Positions 42,863 to 52,145 of a stretch of 64,000 nt of DNA are shown here, in pieces. Both the position numbers and the translations under genes were made by a program. Within the stretch, counting starts at the first letter, position 1; each line of letters opens with the position of its first letter. This DNA is from Kribbella kalugense (GTDB lineage: Bacteria > Actinomycetota > Actinomycetes > Propionibacteriales > Kribbellaceae), in the NCBI RefSeq assembly GCF_004365875.1, contig NZ_SODF01000001.1:2418001-2482000 (forward strand), written 5' to 3'. The notes beneath the pieces are model-generated. The model was not told the origin of the DNA, made no database searches, and saw nothing but the letters and a program-made list of their open reading frames with translations.

Positions 42863-42865
42863 CAG

Positions 42866-43849
42866 TCAGTCCTCCGGGGTCAGCGCGGCGAGATCCGCGT
42901 CGACCATGATCTGAACCAGCTCCGGCACGTGCACCTGGGCCTTCCAGCCCAGCTCGGTCATGGCTTTGGACGCATCCCCGATCAACGAGTCGACTTCGGT
43001 CGGGCGGACGTACCGCGCGTCGTAGTCGACATACTCCTCCCAGTCCAGCCCCACATGGTCGAAGGCGCGCGAAACGAAATCCTTGACCGAGTACGACGTA
43101 CCGGTCGCGATCACGTAGTCCGCGGGGGTGTCGTGCTGCAGCATCCGCCACATGCCCTCGACGTACTCCGGGGCGTATCCCCAGTCCCGGCAGGCGTCCA
43201 GGTTGCCCAGATACAAGCGATCCTGGCGACCGAGCTTGATCGCGGCGACCGCCCGAGTGATCTTCCGGGTCACGAACGTCTCACCACGCCGCGGCGACTC
43301 GTGGTTGAACAGGATCCCGTTCACCGCGAACATGTCGTAGGCCTCGCGGTAGTTCCGGGTCATCCAGTAGCTGTAGAGCTTCGCAGCGCCGTACGGCGAA
43401 CGTGGGTAGAACGGACTGACCTCGTTCTGCGGCGGCGGGGTCGCGCCGAACATCTCCGACGAGGACGCCTGGTAGAACCGGCAGTCCAGCCCGATCATCC
43501 GGATCGCCTCGAGCAACCGCGTCGTACCCATCCCGGTCGTGTCGCCGGTGTACTCCGGCTCGTCGAAACTGACCCGCACATGCGACTGCGCGGCCAGGTG
43601 GTACACCTCGGCCGGCTGGATCGACGCCAGCAGCGTGACCAGTCGCGACCCGTCGGTCAGATCCCCGTAGTGCAGGAACAGCCGCTTGTCCTTCGCGTGC
43701 GGATCCTCGTACAGGTGGTCGATCCGGCGCGTGTTGAACGTCGACGCCCGCCGGATCAGGCCGTGGACTTCGTAGCCCTTGGCAAGCAACAGCTCAGCCA
43801 GGTACGAACCGTCCTGCCCGGTGATTCCGGTGACGAAGGCCTTTTTCAT
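42866..43849 (-). CDS. gmd: GDP-mannose 4,6-dehydratase
   Basis: 327 residues. Gmd converts GDP-mannose to GDP-4-keto-6-deoxymannose. [20 protein letters not shown] binds [22 protein letters not shown], the catalytic SSSEMFG with [10 protein letters not shown] (Tyr-x3-Lys), [19 protein letters not shown] and [20 protein letters not shown] are all intact. ATG 43849 overlaps the Fcl stop (ATGA); a longer frame to 44170 has no support. With the preceding gene it forms the standard GDP-L-fucose pair. Confidence 0.96.
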   Translation of the reverse strand: MKKAFVTGITGQDGSYLAELLLAKGYEVHGLIRRASTFNTRRIDHLYEDPHAKDKRLFLHYGDLTDGSRLVTLLASIQPAEVYHLAAQSHVRVSFDEPEYTGDTTGMGTTRLLEAIRMIGLDCRFYQASSSEMFGATPPPQNEVSPFYPRSPYGAAKLYSYWMTRNYREAYDMFAVNGILFNHESPRRGETFVTRKITRAVAAIKLGRQDRLYLGNLDACRDWGYAPEYVEGMWRMLQHDTPADYVIATGTSYSVKDFVSRAFDHVGLDWEEYVDYDARYVRPTEVDSLIGDASKAMTELGWKAQVHVPELVQIMVDADLAALTPED

Positions 43850-44766
43850 GAGTGGTTCTCCACATACCAGCGGTAGGTGGCGGCCACACCGTCTTCGAGA
43901 TCGATGGACGGCTTCCAGCCCAGCGCCAGCAGCTTGCTCACGTCGAGCAGCTTGCGCGGAGTGCCGTCCGGCTTGGACAAATCGTTGCTCAAGGCACCGG
44001 TGTACCCGACCACGCGGGCGACCAGCTCGGCCAGCTCCCGGATCGTCACGTCCGCACCGACACCGACGTTGATCGGCTCCGGCGCGTCGTAGTGATCGAG
44101 CAGATGCAGGCACGCGTCGGCCAGGTCGTCCACGTGCAGGAACTCCCGTCGCGGCGTACCGCTCCCCCACAACACAACCTCGGGTGCGCCAGCAGCCTCA
44201 GCCTCGTCAAAGCGGCGGATCAACGCCGGCAACACATGCGAGCTCAACGGATCGAAGTTGTCGTGCGGCCCGTAGAGGTTCGTCGGCATCGCCGAGATCC
44301 ACCGCAGCCCGTACTGCCGCCGCACCGCCTGCACCTGCATGATGCCCGCGATCTTGGCGATCGCATAAGCATCGTTGGTCGGCTCCAGCTCCCCGGTCAG
44401 CAGGCTCGACTCACGGATCGGCTGGTCGGCGTACTTCGGATAGATGCACGACGACCCGAGGAACAACAACCGCGGCGTCCGTACGTCGAGCGCCGCATCC
44501 ATCAGGTTCACCTGGATCCGCAGGTTGTCGCTGAGGAACTCGGTCGGGTGATCCCGGTTCGCCAGGATGCCCCCGACCCGAGCTGCCGCATCGATGACCA
44601 CGGCCGGCCGGTGCTCGTGCAGAAACGCGAAGGTGGCGTCACGGTCCCGCAGGTCCAGCTCTGCGGACGACGCGCCGATCAGGTTCGTGTGGCCGGCAGC
44701 CTCGAGCCGTCGCCAGATCGCGGAACCGACGAGGCCGCGGTGGCCTGCTACATATACCGAATCCAT
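43846..44766 (-). CDS. fcl: GDP-L-fucose synthase
   Basis: 306 residues. N-terminal [54 protein letters not shown], the YAIAKIAG catalytic Tyr-x3-Lys, [21 protein letters not shown] and [20 protein letters not shown] are all diagnostic of GDP-fucose synthase, which epimerises and reduces the Gmd product. Start and stop both overlap or abut neighbours, placing it firmly between the sugar-transferase gene and gmd. Fucose or a derivative is thus a component of the glycan built here. Confidence 0.96.
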   Translation of the reverse strand: MDSVYVAGHRGLVGSAIWRRLEAAGHTNLIGASSAELDLRDRDATFAFLHEHRPAVVIDAAARVGGILANRDHPTEFLSDNLRIQVNLMDAALDVRTPRLLFLGSSCIYPKYADQPIRESSLLTGELEPTNDAYAIAKIAGIMQVQAVRRQYGLRWISAMPTNLYGPHDNFDPLSSHVLPALIRRFDEAEAAGAPEVVLWGSGTPRREFLHVDDLADACLHLLDHYDAPEPINVGVGADVTIRELAELVARVVGYTGALSNDLSKPDGTPRKLLDVSKLLALGWKPSIDLEDGVAATYRWYVENHS

Positions 44767-44767
44767 G

Positions 44768-46258
44768 TCAGTACGCCCCTGCGCCGTAGATCACCGCGCG
44801 CACCGTTTTCCAGAGGATCAGCAGATCCAGGGTCATCGACCAGTTGTCGACGTACCGCAGGTCGAGCCGGACCGACTCGTCCCAGGACAGATCGCTGCGG
44901 CCGCTGACCTGCCACAGGCCGGTCATCCCGGGCTTGACCAGCATCCGCCGCGAGTCGTCGGCGGCGTACAGCGCGACCTCCTCGGCCAGCGGCGGCCGCG
45001 GGCCGACCAGCGACATGTCGCCGCGCAGCACGTTGAACACCTGCGGGAGCTCGTCGAGCGAGAACCGCCGGATCCATCGGCCGAGCGGCGTCATCCGCGG
45101 GTCGTCCCGCATCTTGAAGATCACGCCGTTGCCGTCGCTCAACGCGAACAGGTCGCCGAGCCGCTGCTCGGCGTCGGAGTACATGCTGCGGAACTTCAGC
45201 ATGGTGAACTCGACGCCCGCGCGGCCGACCCGCTGCTGCCGGAACAGCACCGGTCCCGGGCTGGACACCTTCACCGCGAGCGCCAGACCGACCAGCAGCG
45301 GCGACAGTACGGCGATGAAGCCGAGCGCGACGACCCGGTCGAAGACCGCCTTCATCAGGTGCGGCCCGCCGCTGACGGACGGCCGCTCCAGGTGCAGCAG
45401 GGACAGACCGGCGACCGGACGGACCGAGATCCGCGGACCGGCCACCTCGATGATGCCGGGCGAGACGATCAACTCGATGCCGCGCTGCTCCAGGGCCCAG
45501 GACAACCGCCGCAGCAAGTGACCGGCCAGCTCCGGATCGGTCGCGATCGCGACCACGTCGACCGCGTGCCGATCGGCGGCGGCCAGGATGTCCGGCTCGG
45601 CCAGCTCGTCGACCTGCAGCGGCCCATTCCCGTGTCCTTCGACGCGCGGACGGCAGGTCGCGACCACGCGGAACCCATCGGTCGGACGGCTCTCCAAGTG
45701 CTCACAAAGAGTCGCGGCCGGACCGCTGCGCCCGACCACGAGAACCCTGTGCATGCAGCGACCTCTGACCCGGTGCCGGTGCAGGTCCTTCCGCAACGCG
45801 TACCGCAGCAGCAGAGCGGACACGACCATCACCGGAATCGCCAGCACCACGAAGCCGCGGGCGATCTCGGTCTTGGTCACGTACGACGTCATGGCGACCG
45901 CGGCCGTCAGTCCGACACCGGACCGGAGCAGCGACCGGAACTCGTCCGGCCCGGCACCGAAGTACCGCGGGTCGTAGCCCTTCGACAGCGCGACCACGCC
46001 GACCCACGCCAACGGCAGCAGGCTGCTGACCACGAGATAGCTGGAGCCGACGTGGTATCCGAACCGGGTCAGCAGGGCGATCGAGACGCCGAGCATCGCG
46101 GCCATCAGGTCACCGCCGACGGCGGCCCACCGGTACACACCCACCCAGCGCGGCTCGGTCGAGCGCGACGGCAGCGGGACGATCGCCGGGACCTCGTGCG
46201 GCACGACCCAGAGCGATCCGTGCCCGTCCAGTCGGCCGGGCGCCTCAGCTCCGCTCAC
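44768..46258 (-). CDS. Polyprenyl-phosphate sugar-1-phosphate transferase (WcaJ/WbaP type)
   Basis: 496 residues, GTG start. About four N-terminal membrane segments and a CoA-binding-like Rossmann domain (VLVVGRSGPAATLCEHL) precede the conserved bacterial sugar transferase domain (about 300-495). That domain has a membrane hairpin (AVFDRVVALGFIAVLSP), SSPGPVLFRQQRVG, MLKFRSMYSDAE, SLDELPQVFNVLRGDMSLVGPRP and KPGMTGLWQVSGRS. This enzyme starts repeat-unit assembly on undecaprenyl phosphate. It is the first gene of the operon ending at 40805; the 271-base gap upstream holds its promoter and the terminator of the preceding operon. Confidence 0.95.
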   Translation of the reverse strand: MSGAEAPGRLDGHGSLWVVPHEVPAIVPLPSRSTEPRWVGVYRWAAVGGDLMAAMLGVSIALLTRFGYHVGSSYLVVSSLLPLAWVGVVALSKGYDPRYFGAGPDEFRSLLRSGVGLTAAVAMTSYVTKTEIARGFVVLAIPVMVVSALLLRYALRKDLHRHRVRGRCMHRVLVVGRSGPAATLCEHLESRPTDGFRVVATCRPRVEGHGNGPLQVDELAEPDILAAADRHAVDVVAIATDPELAGHLLRRLSWALEQRGIELIVSPGIIEVAGPRISVRPVAGLSLLHLERPSVSGGPHLMKAVFDRVVALGFIAVLSPLLVGLALAVKVSSPGPVLFRQQRVGRAGVEFTMLKFRSMYSDAEQRLGDLFALSDGNGVIFKMRDDPRMTPLGRWIRRFSLDELPQVFNVLRGDMSLVGPRPPLAEEVALYAADDSRRMLVKPGMTGLWQVSGRSDLSWDESVRLDLRYVDNWSMTLDLLILWKTVRAVIYGAGAY

Positions 46259-46479
46259 ACCAGTCCTTCGGTCTCACGTTGCGGCCACTCGGACACGCTC
46301 CGTGCCCAGGGCTTCCCGCAGCTGGCCGTCCCCAGAATTCACCCGCGCGTCGGCGACGAGTCACCGAAGATTACTACGCACCATCGGCCTCGGCGACCAC
46401 CAGGCCGCCTTCCTTGTGGAGAACTTGCATTGTGAGCCAAGAACTGGTTGACAGGTCACGAAATGATCAAGAAAAACAG

Positions 46480-46518
46480 GTCGTCCGGCCGACGTCGCGA
46501 TGACGCCGGCCGGACGAC
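46480..46518 (-). terminator. Strong intrinsic terminator of the 13-gene sugar operon
   Basis: Perfect 11-base stem GTCGTCCGGCC (46480) / GGCCGGACGAC (46508) with a 17-base loop. On the minus strand it is followed by CTGTTTTTCTT, a clear U-tract, directly behind the oxygenase stop at 46530. Rare as a textbook intrinsic terminator in such GC-rich DNA. Confidence 0.88.
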
Positions 46519-46529
46519 TTTACAACTGG

Positions 46530-47423
46530 TCAGACGGTTGCGTGACTCGGTGTGTCGTAGGTGGCGACGACCTCCGCCGGGATGTGCTCGAGGTCGCTGA
46601 CCCGCAGGTAGTCGCCCATCGTCGTACCGGTGCACTCGGAGTCGACGTTCGGCGCGGACCGCCCGTCGACGGCGTCGCCCAGGTGCACGGTGCGCAGGTC
46701 GATGCTGAACCGGGTCCGGCCCGAGGTGTTCGGCACGCTGGAGTGCAGCTGCTCCCCGGAGAACAGGATGATCCCGCCAGGCTTGCAGATCGGACGGATC
46801 TGCGGCACCAGCTCGACCTCTTCCTCCGGCACCGGCTGGACCCGGGTGTCGGTGCCGATCTGGGTCGCGGCGATCTTCCGGCTGGTCGCGTTCCACTCCG
46901 CATAGTTGTAGACCCGGGAGCTGTTCTTCACCGGTGTCTGCCAGTACCGCGGGTGGAACGCCAGCCCGTTGTCGTCGCTGATCGGGAAGATCGGCAGCCA
47001 CCAGTTGAGCTGGGTGAACGGCGCGGAGTACCAGGTGTCACGGTGCGGGTGGAACGCGAACGCGATCCCGGTGGTCAGGTAGTCGTCCGACGTCGAGCTG
47101 CGCATCCGCGGCACGTCGAAGTACACCTGCTCGGGGTCGCAGCCGAAGTCGACCAGCATCTCCTGGATCAGCCGCTTCGACTCCGGGTGGTGGATGAACC
47201 GCGGCTTCAGCTCGGCCAGCAGCGCCGCGTAGTCCTCGACGGCCATGTCGAACTGCGCCGTCTCCGGATCCAGCGGGTGGAAGGCCTCGCGGGCCATCTC
47301 AGCGGCGAACTCGATCAGCGCCAGCGTCGACGGGCGCGGTGAGTAGACGAACAGGTCGCCGTCGTACAACTTCTGCCTACGTTCGTCGTCGCTGAACTCG
47401 GCATCGACATAAATGGAATGCAT
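46530..47423 (-). CDS. PhyH-like Fe(II)/2-oxoglutarate-dependent oxygenase
   Basis: 297 residues; ATG 47423 has an AAGGAGG site. The iron triad is readable: His127-x-Asp129 (HPHRDTW) and His227 in SGEQLHSS, followed by Arg236 or Arg238 in SGRTRFSID for 2-oxoglutarate. The pattern is that of phytanoyl-CoA-dioxygenase-like hydroxylases, common in natural-product pathways. It is the last gene of the 13-gene operon, after the class IV aminotransferase. The hydroxylated substrate is unknown: it may be a sugar nucleotide or an amino acid handled by the preceding enzyme. Confidence 0.82.
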   Translation of the reverse strand: MHSIYVDAEFSDDERRQKLYDGDLFVYSPRPSTLALIEFAAEMAREAFHPLDPETAQFDMAVEDYAALLAELKPRFIHHPESKRLIQEMLVDFGCDPEQVYFDVPRMRSSTSDDYLTTGIAFAFHPHRDTWYSAPFTQLNWWLPIFPISDDNGLAFHPRYWQTPVKNSSRVYNYAEWNATSRKIAATQIGTDTRVQPVPEEEVELVPQIRPICKPGGIILFSGEQLHSSVPNTSGRTRFSIDLRTVHLGDAVDGRSAPNVDSECTGTTMGDYLRVSDLEHIPAEVVATYDTPSHATV

Positions 47424-47469
47424 CGGAGTCCCCCTCCTTGTCGTACTGCGAAATTCCCCCAGACCGGAC

Positions 47470-48441
47470 TCAGCCGGCCTGTACTCCGGCCCCCACCGGA
47501 CGTAGGGCACGTGACGCGTCGACCAGCGGCACCAGGTCGACGTTGGGCAGGACCAGATCGCCACGCATGAGTTCCAGGTAACGCTGCCGGAGCTGTGCCA
47601 GCAGCCCGGACTGTTCGTACTCGACACCGTCCAGCTCGGAGACCAGCGTCAGCTCCGAGATGGTGCCCGCCAGGCCGCACTCGTCGGCGGCGAGCAGCTC
47701 GGTGCGTTCGATCGGCCGCCGCTCGAACGGCATCCCGAGGTCCTTGGCGACTTCCTCGAGGATGTCGACGGTGATGCTGTCCAGGCAGGACTCGCTGGTC
47801 GGCGGCGTGACGATCCGTCCGCGCTGGGCGATCAGGACGCACGCGCCGGTCGCCTCCGCGACCCGGCCGAAGTCGTTGAGCATGATCGCGTCGTCGTACC
47901 CGAGCCGGCGTACCTCGATCCGGGCCATCCGGGCGCCGACGTAGTTCGCGCTGCTCTTCACCCGCGTGGGCAGGACCAGGTCGGAGGCCCGGCGCCAGCT
48001 CGTCACGCCGAGCCGCATCGGGTCCGGGTCGAGCTTGCGCTGGCTGAACGCCGTGACCACCAGGTCGGCCTCGGTCGCCTCACCCCAGTGCCCGTGGGTC
48101 ACGAACATGGTCGGCCGGAACCACAGGTCCTTGTCCGGCACGAGCAGTTCACCGGCAAGCGTCGACAGCCCGGCGAGGAACTCGTCGTAGCTGAACCGGA
48201 CCGGGATGTGGAACAGCGAGGCCGACCGGCACAGGCGGTCGTAGTGACGGCGCGGCGTCCGGAGCGAGAAGACCTCGCCGGCGGAGTCCCAGTAACCCTT
48301 CACGCCTTCGAAGACGCTCAGTGCCCGGGTCAGCGCCTCGGCGCCGATGTGGATCTTCACGTCGGTGTACGGCACGAGCTCGCCGTTGACGAGCGCCCAC
48401 GGCGGCGTCGTGAGCTGCGATATGGATGCGGTGTGAGCCAT
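47470..48441 (-). CDS. Class IV PLP aminotransferase (branched-chain aminotransferase-like)
   Basis: 323 residues. Fold-type IV aminotransferase: GAEALTRALSVFEGVKGY, the PLP lysine in RVKSSANYVGARMARIE near 160, DDAIMLNDFGRVAEATGACVL with the conserved Glu, and TPPTSESCLDSIT. Resembles branched-chain amino acid aminotransferases but is located inside a sugar operon between the cupin epimerase and an oxygenase, so a housekeeping role is unlikely. It may supply or use an amino acid that decorates the glycan. Substrate specificity cannot be assigned. Confidence 0.87.
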   Translation of the reverse strand: MAHTASISQLTTPPWALVNGELVPYTDVKIHIGAEALTRALSVFEGVKGYWDSAGEVFSLRTPRRHYDRLCRSASLFHIPVRFSYDEFLAGLSTLAGELLVPDKDLWFRPTMFVTHGHWGEATEADLVVTAFSQRKLDPDPMRLGVTSWRRASDLVLPTRVKSSANYVGARMARIEVRRLGYDDAIMLNDFGRVAEATGACVLIAQRGRIVTPPTSESCLDSITVDILEEVAKDLGMPFERRPIERTELLAADECGLAGTISELTLVSELDGVEYEQSGLLAQLRQRYLELMRGDLVLPNVDLVPLVDASRALRPVGAGVQAG

Positions 48442-48468
48442 GAGGCGCCTTCCCGGAGATGGTGGTGA

Positions 48469-49029
48469 TCAGTGAGCGGTCGGAACGCCCGGCCGGATGT
48501 GGTCTGCGAGCGATACCGCCCGCTGGTCGCGGGCCGACATCAGCGTGACCGGTAGCGGCCACGGGATGGCGAGATCGGCGTCGTCGTAGGCGATCACCAC
48601 GTCCTCGGACGGATCGTGCGGCCGGTCGATCCGGTACGCGATGTCCGCGGGTTCGGTGAGCGCCTGGAAGCCGTGCCCGCACCCGGCCGGGATGTACACC
48701 GAGGCCTGGGTGTCCCCCGACAGCGTGAAGTGCGCCTGCTGCAGGTACGTCGGCGAGTCCGGCCGGAGGTCGACGACGACGTCGAACACCTCGCCGGCCG
48801 AGCAGCGGACCAGCTTCGACTCACCGCCGCCGGAGCGCAGATGCATCCCGCGCAGCACGCCCTTGCGGGAGCGCGACAGGCTGTCCTGCGCGAACCCGTC
48901 CGGGTCGATCCCCACCGACCGGGCGACCTCGGCGTCGAAGGTCCGGCTGAAGAAGCCACGCTCGTCGACGTGCGGGGTCGGCTCGAACAGATAGACCCCG
49001 GCGACCTCAGGTACCTGCGTCACCTTCAT
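48469..49029 (-). CDS. dTDP-4-dehydrorhamnose 3,5-epimerase-like cupin (RmlC family)
   Basis: 186 residues. RmlC markers: the VYLFEPTPHVDERGFFSRTFD opening, DSLSRSRKGVLRGMHLR with the catalytic His in RGMH, KLVRCSAGEVFDVVVDLRPDSPTY, and PAGCGHGFQAL. It epimerises C3/C5 of a 4-keto-6-deoxy sugar nucleotide. No RmlA, RmlB or RmlD is present, so it probably acts on the sugar made by the nucleotidyltransferase and epimerase genes upstream in this operon rather than on dTDP-rhamnose. Its start overlaps the pyruvyltransferase stop. Confidence 0.88.
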   Translation of the reverse strand: MKVTQVPEVAGVYLFEPTPHVDERGFFSRTFDAEVARSVGIDPDGFAQDSLSRSRKGVLRGMHLRSGGGESKLVRCSAGEVFDVVVDLRPDSPTYLQQAHFTLSGDTQASVYIPAGCGHGFQALTEPADIAYRIDRPHDPSEDVVIAYDDADLAIPWPLPVTLMSARDQRAVSLADHIRPGVPTAH

Positions 49030-50294
49030 GAGCGTCCCTCCAGGGTTTCGGCCGACTTCGGGAAGAGCTGCGACGTCAGGACCTCGTACTGCTCATCGAT
49101 CAGGCGGCGGTTGACGGCGTTCCGTTCGTCCATGGCCTGCCCGACGACGTCGCGGCGCGACTCGAGCGCGGTGTACTGGCTCATCAGCCGATCCACGTCC
49201 AGAGTGCGGATGTACTGGCAGAACTCGGCGAGACCCATGTCGGCCATCAGTACGTCGTTCTTCGCGGCGTACCCGATCGAGACGGTCGGTTTGGAGAGCA
49301 TCAGGGCGCAGACCACGTTGTGGTACCGGGTGGCCACGATCGTGTCGACCGCTGCCATCTGCTCCATCAGCTCGTCCAGCGACCGCGGCGGCTCGTCGAC
49401 CACCCAGGAGGGATCGAGGTCGGGCCGGCCGGCCCGCACCGCGGCGAGGATCGTGGCCGAGGCCAGCTCGTCCTCGTGATCTCCGGTGAGCAGCCGCACC
49501 CGGTGCCCGTGCTCGACCAGCCAGTCGACGAAGCGGGTCATCTTCGCGAGGTAGTCCGCGAACACCTCTTCGCCCTGGTCCCGGTCGTCCTCGGTGCCGC
49601 GGTACGTCATCACGCCGACGCCGACCGTCGTGGGCTCCCCCGGCGGGGTGGCCGAACGGACCTCCGGGATCGGCAGCGAGAACGCGAGGTCGGGATAGAC
49701 CGGGTCGTCCGCGATGCCCAGGCCGGTGGCGCGCATCGCGTCCTTCGACAGCTGGTCGCGGAACGAGCGGTAGTACGCCAGCCGGGCCGCCAAGGTGAAG
49801 ACGCGGCGGGTCATCCGGCGTCCCGACGAGTTGGCGCCGACGCTGACCAGGGCGACCTTGGTACCGACCACGCGACCGGCGGCGGTCAGCAGCAACAGTG
49901 AGTACGGGAATCCCCACCAGCGCAGCGGCAGACCGCCTTCCAGCACACCCATTCCCGGCACGACCACCACGTCGTGGCGCCGGACCCAGGACGCCGTCCA
50001 GAAGAAGTCGACGATCTTTCCGATACCTTTGAGTGCGACCGAACGCAGGCTGCTGGCGGTGTTGTACTCGTCGCGGTTCCAGTTCATCCGGGTCGCGCGC
50101 AGGCCGTAGCGTGCCTCGACGACCTCGGGACCGGAGCAGAGGAAGTCGATCTCCGCGTCCGGGTACGACTTGGCCAGGAAGGCGAGGAACGCCTCCAGTG
50201 ACCCGTCGTTGCCGAGGTTCCCGTGGCCGAGGAGGCCGAAGAGCCCGATCCGCGGACCGCGCGCGGCCGCCGTGGTGAAGCTGTCACTGCTCAT
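49026..50294 (-). CDS. Polysaccharide pyruvyl transferase family protein
   Basis: 422 residues. The N-terminal GLFGLLGHGNLGNDGSLEAFLAFL and the C-terminal DTIVATRYHNVVCALMLSKPTVSIGYAAKND (Arg-x-His motif) define the pyruvyltransferase family (CsaB/WcaK/ExoV). These enzymes transfer pyruvate ketals from phosphoenolpyruvate to sugars. A GVGVMTYRG segment marks the second domain. It overlaps the GT2 gene upstream and the cupin gene downstream by four bases each. Acidic pyruvate groups on the glycan are thus likely, with the acceptor sugar unknown. Confidence 0.9.
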   Translation of the reverse strand: MSSDSFTTAAARGPRIGLFGLLGHGNLGNDGSLEAFLAFLAKSYPDAEIDFLCSGPEVVEARYGLRATRMNWNRDEYNTASSLRSVALKGIGKIVDFFWTASWVRRHDVVVVPGMGVLEGGLPLRWWGFPYSLLLLTAAGRVVGTKVALVSVGANSSGRRMTRRVFTLAARLAYYRSFRDQLSKDAMRATGLGIADDPVYPDLAFSLPIPEVRSATPPGEPTTVGVGVMTYRGTEDDRDQGEEVFADYLAKMTRFVDWLVEHGHRVRLLTGDHEDELASATILAAVRAGRPDLDPSWVVDEPPRSLDELMEQMAAVDTIVATRYHNVVCALMLSKPTVSIGYAAKNDVLMADMGLAEFCQYIRTLDVDRLMSQYTALESRRDVVGQAMDERNAVNRRLIDEQYEVLTSQLFPKSAETLEGRS

Positions 50295-51235
50295 GCGACT
50301 CGCCCGTTCTGGCCCGCGACCACCATGGATACCGACACGACCTCACTGACCTGCTCGACCGGGGTGTCCTGCTGCCGCATCGACGGCGGCACCACCCGGC
50401 TCGTCATCCACCGCACCAGTTGCCAGAGGCAACGCATTCGCTGACCACCGGTCAGCGGCGCGCGGAACAGCGCCCGGACGTAGCCCAGCGGGTACTCGAC
50501 CAGCAGCCGCACCGTCGGGTGCTTCAACCGGTTCCGCCGCCGCGGGTCGAGGTTGCCGCACCACGAGCGGACCGTCCGGTTCGATCGCAGCGCACTGTCC
50601 GGGTGGTCGCGGCGGAAGAACAACGACGCCGGCACGTGGTGGAACCGGCCGTGCAGCGCGATCTCGGCCACGATCGTCCGGTCGGCGTGGTAGAAGCTCT
50701 CGTTCAAGGCGGTACGACGCAGTACGTCGGACCGGACGACGCCGTAGTCGTCGTCCCCGCCGACGTCGAACAGCAGGCTCCGGAACCGCTCGACCGGATC
50801 CGGCGAGTCGGTGGTCAACGGGTAGCCGACCTTGGCGACGATGTCGCCGGCCTCGTCGATGATCGCGCTCCACGAGTGGCACAGCACGGCGTCCGGGTGC
50901 TCGTCGAGGGCCTGGATGCACCGGTCCAGCAGGTCCCGGGCGTACAGGTCGTCGTACGACGCCCACTTGAACAGCTCGCCTCTGGACTCGGTGAAGACGA
51001 TGTTGTGGTTCGGCGAGGCGCCGAGGTTCACCGGCTGACGGATGTAGCGGACACGCGGGTCGCGAGCCACGTACTCCCGGCAGATCCGCTCCGTGCCGTC
51101 GGTCGAGGCGTTGTCGGAGATGATCAGCTCGAAGTCGGCGTACGTCTGCCCGAGCAGCGCGTCGAGCGCCTCCGCGAGGTACTTCTCTCCGTTGTAGACC
51201 GGCAGTCCGATGCTCAGCCGCGGTACTGCGTTCAT
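50291..51235 (-). CDS. GT2-family glycosyltransferase (tandem copy 1)
   Basis: 314 residues. GT-A fold start RLSIGLPVYNGEKYLAEALDALLGQTYADFELIISDNAS, with YDDLYARDLLDRCIQAL as the DxD-equivalent region near 100. It shares most of its length with the next upstream gene, including NFGxx-type VNLGASPNHNIVF, LFKWASYDDLY, FRSLLFDVGGDD and PLNxS(Y/F)HxDRT. So the pair is a tandem duplication. Acceptor and donor sugars are unknown; both add sugars of the repeat unit, presumably at successive positions. Confidence 0.9.
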   Translation of the reverse strand: MNAVPRLSIGLPVYNGEKYLAEALDALLGQTYADFELIISDNASTDGTERICREYVARDPRVRYIRQPVNLGASPNHNIVFTESRGELFKWASYDDLYARDLLDRCIQALDEHPDAVLCHSWSAIIDEAGDIVAKVGYPLTTDSPDPVERFRSLLFDVGGDDDYGVVRSDVLRRTALNESFYHADRTIVAEIALHGRFHHVPASLFFRRDHPDSALRSNRTVRSWCGNLDPRRRNRLKHPTVRLLVEYPLGYVRALFRAPLTGGQRMRCLWQLVRWMTSRVVPPSMRQQDTPVEQVSEVVSVSMVVAGQNGRVA

Positions 51236-51242
51236 CTTCTCC

Positions 51243-52145
51243 TCATCTCTGCGAGCCCTGCTGCGGCACGGTGTCCTCGATCCGGGCGGTCGATCGGTGC
51301 ACCGCGCGGTTGGCCAGCCAACGAGTCAGGTGGGCGTAGCACTCCCGCCGGTCGGCCGATGACAGCGGCGCACGGCGGATGCCGCCGACGAAACCTTTGA
51401 CGTACTCCGCGACCAGCCGGACGGTCGGGTTGAGCAGACGGCTCGCCCGCCGCGGCTCCATGTTGGCCGACCGGGCCCGGATCGTCGGCGTGGCCCGCTC
51501 GGCCCGGTCCGCGTGATCGCGGCGGAAGAACAGCTGCTCTGGCACCTGGCCGAACCGTCCGTAGAGCGCGAGCTCGGCCATGATCGTCCGGTCGGAGTGG
51601 TGGTAGCTGCCGTTGAGCGGCGTACGGCGAAGGATGTCTGAGCGCATCACACCGTAGAAGTCGTCACCACCGACGTCGAAGAGCAGGCTGCGGAACCGGT
51701 CCGGTGCGTGCGGATTGGCTGTGTCCAGTGGGTACTCGACTTCCAGCACGATCTCGCCGGCGGCGTCGATGATCGCCTCATACGCGTGCGCGAGAACCAG
51801 GTACGGGTCGTCGTCGAGCGCTTCGATGCAGCGCTTCAACAGGTCCTTGCCGTACAGGTCGTCGTACGACGCCCACTTGAACAGCTCGCTGTGCGACTGC
51901 TCGAAGACGTAGTTGTGATTCGGCGTGGCGCCGATGTTGACCGGCTGCCGGAGGTAGCTCAGCCGCGAGTCCTTGGCCAGGTACTGCCGGCAGATCTCCT
52001 CCGTGCTGTCAGTCGAGGCGTTGTCGGAGATGATCAGGTCGAACTCGCCGTACGACTGGCCCAGCAGCGCATCGAGGGAGTCGGCGAGATACTTCTCGCC
52101 GTTGTAGACCGGCAGCCCGACAGTCAGCCGCGGTACGGCGTTCAT
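51243..52145 (-). CDS. GT2-family glycosyltransferase (tandem copy 2)
   Basis: 300 residues from ATG 52145; the longer frame to 52499 runs antisense-like through the flippase gene and was rejected. N-terminus RLTVGLPVYNGEKYLADSLDALLGQSYGEFDLIISDNAS is nearly identical to that of copy 1. The shared LFKWASYDDLYGKDLLKRCIEALDDD, PHAPDRFRSLLFDVGGDDFYG and SDRTIMAELALYGRFGQVP follow. Divergence is highest in the C-terminal 80 residues, where acceptor specificity is usually set. Confidence 0.9.
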   Translation of the reverse strand: MNAVPRLTVGLPVYNGEKYLADSLDALLGQSYGEFDLIISDNASTDSTEEICRQYLAKDSRLSYLRQPVNIGATPNHNYVFEQSHSELFKWASYDDLYGKDLLKRCIEALDDDPYLVLAHAYEAIIDAAGEIVLEVEYPLDTANPHAPDRFRSLLFDVGGDDFYGVMRSDILRRTPLNGSYHHSDRTIMAELALYGRFGQVPEQLFFRRDHADRAERATPTIRARSANMEPRRASRLLNPTVRLVAEYVKGFVGGIRRAPLSSADRRECYAHLTRWLANRAVHRSTARIEDTVPQQGSQR

